Assembly: GCA_035576005.1 (NCBI GenBank)
Contig: DATLXH010000113.1
Coordinates: forward strand, 1-33,247
Source of the DNA: DATLXH01 sp035576005
GTDB taxonomy: Bacteria; Acidobacteriota; Thermoanaerobaculia; Gp7-AA8
DNA: 33,247 nt
Reading direction: 5' to 3'
Shown here: one piece after another, positions 31,227-33,247 of the stretch
Position numbering within the stretch: position 1 is the stretch's first letter
Layout: every line of letters begins with the position of its first letter
Made by a program: the position numbers and the translations under genes
The notes under the pieces: model-generated
Database searches by the model: none
Seen by the model: only the letters and a program-made list of their open reading frames with translations
What the model was told of the DNA's origin: nothing

Positions 31227-32344
31227 GCTTGCAGCTGGCGCGACTCGAGCTTCGCGAGATTCAAATGCCGCTCAAGGCACCCTTCGAGACGAGCTTCGGC
31301 CGGACTACGCTGCGCCGGATTCTCATCCTTCGCATCTTCGACAAAGACGGGGGCATCGGCTACGGCGAATGCACAGCGCCAGAGGGGCCGTTCTTCAATC
31401 ACGAAACGATCGACACGGCCTGGCTGATGACCGTCAAATACATCGCCCCTCTGCTTTCGCAGGCGCGCCCGAGCGGTGCTTCCGTCGTCAACAGCGTACT
31501 CGCGCCTATCCGCGAGAACCGGCTGGCCAAGGGGGGCGTGGAGGCGGCGATCTGGGACCTGGAGGCGAAACGGGCGGGCATCCCTCTCTGGCAACATCTC
31601 GGTGGCACCCAGCGAGAGATTCCGTGCGGTGTCTCGATCGGCATCCAGGAGAGCACCGAGCAGCTTCTCGAGAAAGTCTCGTGTGAGTTGGAGAGTGGTT
31701 ACCAGAGGATCAAGATCAAGATCAAGCCCGGCAGGGATGTTCAACTGGTGGAATCAGTGAGGGCCCGATTTCCCTCCATGGTCTTATCGGTGGACGCGAA
31801 TTCTGCGTATTCGCTGGGGACCGATCTGGACACGCTGAGGGAGCTGGACCGTTACGAGCTGCTGATGATCGAACAGCCTCTTGCTCCGGGCGATCTCGTG
31901 GATCACGCAAAACTCCAGCGCGAGTTACGCACGCCCATCTGCCTCGACGAATCGGTGATGTGTCAGGCCAATGCCCGACATGCGCAGGAGCTGGGAGCGT
32001 GCCGCATCATCAACATCAAGCTCGGGCGGGTAGGCGGGCATGCTGAGGCGCGGGCGATCGAGACGTTTGCGCGAGCAAACGGCATCCCGGTGTGGTGCGG
32101 AGGCATGCTCGAGTCGGGCATTGGCCGTGCGCACAACATCGCCATGTCCACATTGGCGGGTTTCACGCTGCCGGGGGACATCTCCGCGTCAGCGCGTTAT
32201 TGGACCGAGGACATCATCGACCCTCCGGTGACGGTATCGAAAAACGGAATGATCAACGCTCCTTCGTCGCCCGGCATCGGCTACTCGGTGAGCGAAGAGC
32301 GGATCGAATCGCTGACCGTGCGGCGAGAAGAGGTGCGTTTGTAG
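31223..32344 (+). CDS. N-acylamino acid racemase / o-succinylbenzoate synthase family
   Basis: Enolase-superfamily enzyme of the MenC/NSAR group; 373 residues from the TTG at 31223, which overlaps the GNAT stop (TTGA) and has GAGG seven bases upstream. A TTG at 31229 is an alternative. The N-terminal capping domain contains MPLKAPFETSFGRT. The barrel shows the acid-base lysines in RIKIKIK (Lys164, Lys166), metal ligands Asp191 (VDANSAY), Glu217 (IEQPL) and Asp242 (LDESV), and Lys266 (NIKLGRVGG). These match N-succinylamino acid racemase residues. The neighbours are M20 and GNAT genes, with no menaquinone genes, so racemisation of N-succinyl-amino acids is more likely than menaquinone synthesis. 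Many family members do both. Confidence 0.92.
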   Translation: MSLQLARLELREIQMPLKAPFETSFGRTTLRRILILRIFDKDGGIGYGECTAPEGPFFNHETIDTAWLMTVKYIAPLLSQARPSGASVVNSVLAPIRENRLAKGGVEAAIWDLEAKRAGIPLWQHLGGTQREIPCGVSIGIQESTEQLLEKVSCELESGYQRIKIKIKPGRDVQLVESVRARFPSMVLSVDANSAYSLGTDLDTLRELDRYELLMIEQPLAPGDLVDHAKLQRELRTPICLDESVMCQANARHAQELGACRIINIKLGRVGGHAEARAIETFARANGIPVWCGGMLESGIGRAHNIAMSTLAGFTLPGDISASARYWTEDIIDPPVTVSKNGMINAPSSPGIGYSVSEERIESLTVRREEVRL

Positions 32345-32433
32345 GCGCATCAACCGGACACTCAAAGAATGGCGATTGGATTCACCGGTGACCCGGTCAG
32401 TCCCTCGGTCCGCAGTGGGGCCAAGGTGAATAG

Positions 32434-32476
32434 AAAAAATCACCCACCCTCGCGCGCACAGGCAGCGGCGAGGGTG
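32434..32476 (-). terminator. - strand Rho-independent terminator
   Basis: CACCCTCGC (32445-32453) and GCGAGGGTG (32468-32476) form a perfect 9-bp stem. The adjacent A-run (32434-32439) is a T-run on the - strand. No complete - strand gene feeds it; it may be left over from a former gene or serve the YoeB-like remnant region downstream. Confidence 0.55.
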
Positions 32477-32522
32477 TCGAGCCCGGCGTTGTCCAGTAGA
32501 CCTGCGTCCTGCGTCGCCTTAT

Positions 32523-33000
32523 CTCACTGCGGGAGCTGCCTATTCGCAACTCGACCTGATGCTCGCCGTGGTAACCGATACCATGGGGCCCGCCATCGCC
32601 CATCTCTGTACGCGCTATCTGCTCATCAGCGACCGTCTCAGGCGCGGTACATGGTTCACACCCACATGCGGCATGTCGATCCGACGGTCATGGCGGCGGA
32701 GCAGTGGATCGACGCCAATCTGTCGGACCCGATCAGCATTGCCGGCCTTGCCGCAGAGCTCGCCGTATCGCCAAGAACACTTGCGCGTCGGATCACGGCC
32801 GCAACGGGAGTATCGCCCATCAAGTTCATTCAGCGAAGACGTCTTCTGCACGCCTCCCATCTGATTGAAACGACATCGTTGTCCATCGAGGGAGTCGCCG
32901 CCAGCGTCGGCTACCAGGATGGGACGTCTTTGAGGAAACTGATCAGGCGCAAGTTCGGGACGACTCCGGTGGCGTGGCAGGGTCTGATACCAGGATGTCC
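32523..33000 (+). pseudogene. AraC/GlxA-type regulator remnant, frameshifted
   Basis: Two frames together match the C-terminal half of a GlxA-like regulator (PfpI-type amidase-like domain plus AraC HTH). The first (from 32523) reads LTAGAAYSQLDLMLAVV and then TRYLLISDR. After a lost base near 32633-32637 the match continues in another frame as ARYMVHTHMRHVDPTVMAAE. Both AraC helix-turn-helix motifs follow (ISIAGLAAELAVSPRTLARR; LSIEGVAASVGYQDGTSLRK), ending near PVAWQ. Restoring one base (CGTCTCAGG to CGTCCTCAGG) joins the frames as DRPQARYMVH. The amino-terminal two-thirds of a normal GlxA protein is missing. The DNA-binding part could still be translated from ATG 32651. It is not obviously the regulator of the neighbouring operon. 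Confidence 0.75.
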
Positions 33001-33013
33001 GCAGGTTCTGTTC

Positions 33014-33247
33014 CTACGGACTATCCGCTCCCACATCCGCCAGCTGGTCATGACCATGTTCACCGACCCCAACAGGATCCGCCGCCGCGATCCCGGCAAC
33101 CCCGAGACTCTTGACGAGGTAGACAACGCGGTGCTCCTGAGTGAGCCTGCGGGACCATGCGCCGTCAGCCAGATACTTGAGCGGCTCAGGTTTACCAATA
33201 CCGGTGAACGGTTCGCGAATGATTGCTTCGATCAGGTCGATCGCTCG
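33014..33247 (-). pseudogene. YoeB-family toxin, tail replaced, 5' end outside window
   Basis: Read from the window edge on the - strand, the frame gives DLIEAIIREPFTGIGKPEPL, then KYLADGAWSRRLTQEHRVVYLVK. This is a clear match to the RelE-superfamily mRNA interferase YoeB. The conserved Glu of KPEPLK and the Arg residues of WSRR and EHR are present. Beyond VYLVK the family ends within about ten residues in RYHY. Here about 32 unrelated residues (from SLGVAGIAAA) run to a TAG at 33014. The catalytic His-Tyr pair is therefore lost, exactly where the TrpRS-like fragment abuts. The N-terminus and any YefM antitoxin lie beyond the window. Confidence 0.7.
33026..33109 (+). pseudogene. Fragment of tryptophanyl-tRNA synthetase
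   Basis: In the same frame as the AraC HTH remnant, about 27 codons read RSHIRQLVMTMFTDPNRI then RRRDPGNPE. This matches the TDPxRxRxxDPGxPE segment of bacterial TrpRS, which follows the KMSKS loop. Sequence on either side shows no TrpRS likeness, so this is an isolated piece, apparently joined between other gene fragments. Short length keeps confidence moderate. Confidence 0.5.

Noticed and set aside
31223..32344. Assignment of the enolase-superfamily gene to menaquinone synthesis (menC)
   Set aside because: No menaquinone gene is nearby, and M20 plus GNAT neighbours fit the racemase role better; dual activity remains possible.

Overview
The window looks like a GC-rich Gram-negative-type bacterial chromosome. 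Lipoprotein-like signals, an exosortase system, a LexA/XRE pair and many small inverted-repeat elements would fit Acidobacteriota or a relative. That placement is inferred from gene content only; no rRNA, tRNA or marker phylogeny was available. Housekeeping genes are intact and unremarkable (nrdR, lon, rpiA, coaX, birA, valS, tsaD, lexA). No tRNA, rRNA, CRISPR array or transposase gene was recognised.

Layout. 1-3.3 kb: nrdR, a 54-codon reading frame and lon on the + strand, linked by two ATGA overlaps. 3.5-4.1 kb: bioY on the - strand. 4.4-9.8 kb: a surface-protein locus. It holds two tandem DUF4331 genes, the second ending in DUF11-like repeats and an IPTL-CTERM sorting tail. On the opposite strand are exosortase H and its usual membrane partner. 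The two halves are separated by a terminator and a duplicated 0.26-kb palindromic repeat. 10.3-10.9 kb: an orphan exported protein. 10.9-18.0 kb: a - strand block valS-birA-coaX-ggt-rpiA, interrupted by a hairpin-rich repeat between birA and coaX. 18.1-21.9 kb: tsaD, a TIGR01777-type epimerase, and lexA followed by an XRE regulator. 22.4-27.2 kb: signalling genes, namely a GGDEF diguanylate cyclase, a double-FHA protein, a methyl-accepting chemotaxis protein and a CheW.

27.4-32.3 kb is the most coherent accessory module. An exported N-acyl-D-amino-acid deacylase-like gene is divergent from a tightly packed M20 peptidase-GNAT-N-acylamino acid racemase operon. This matches the known succinylase/racemase/desuccinylase logic for turning D-amino acids into L-amino acids. 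The divergent promoter region carries two CAACA-N2-TGTTG inverted repeats centred 31 bp apart. The deacylase is an odd variant: the usual HxH metal motif and Cys ligand are replaced.

32.4-33.2 kb is a junkyard of fragments: a frameshifted AraC/GlxA-type regulator, a piece of tryptophanyl-tRNA synthetase, and a YoeB-like toxin lacking its catalytic tail.

A second theme is mobile repeat DNA. A roughly 187-bp non-coding element with about 34-bp terminal inverted repeats and TA at each end occurs in two near-full copies, two diverged or interrupted copies and solo ends. Separate GACAGACA/TGTCTGTC hairpin pairs resemble REP/BIME units. Several genes take their stop codon, last codons or a possible start codon from these repeats.
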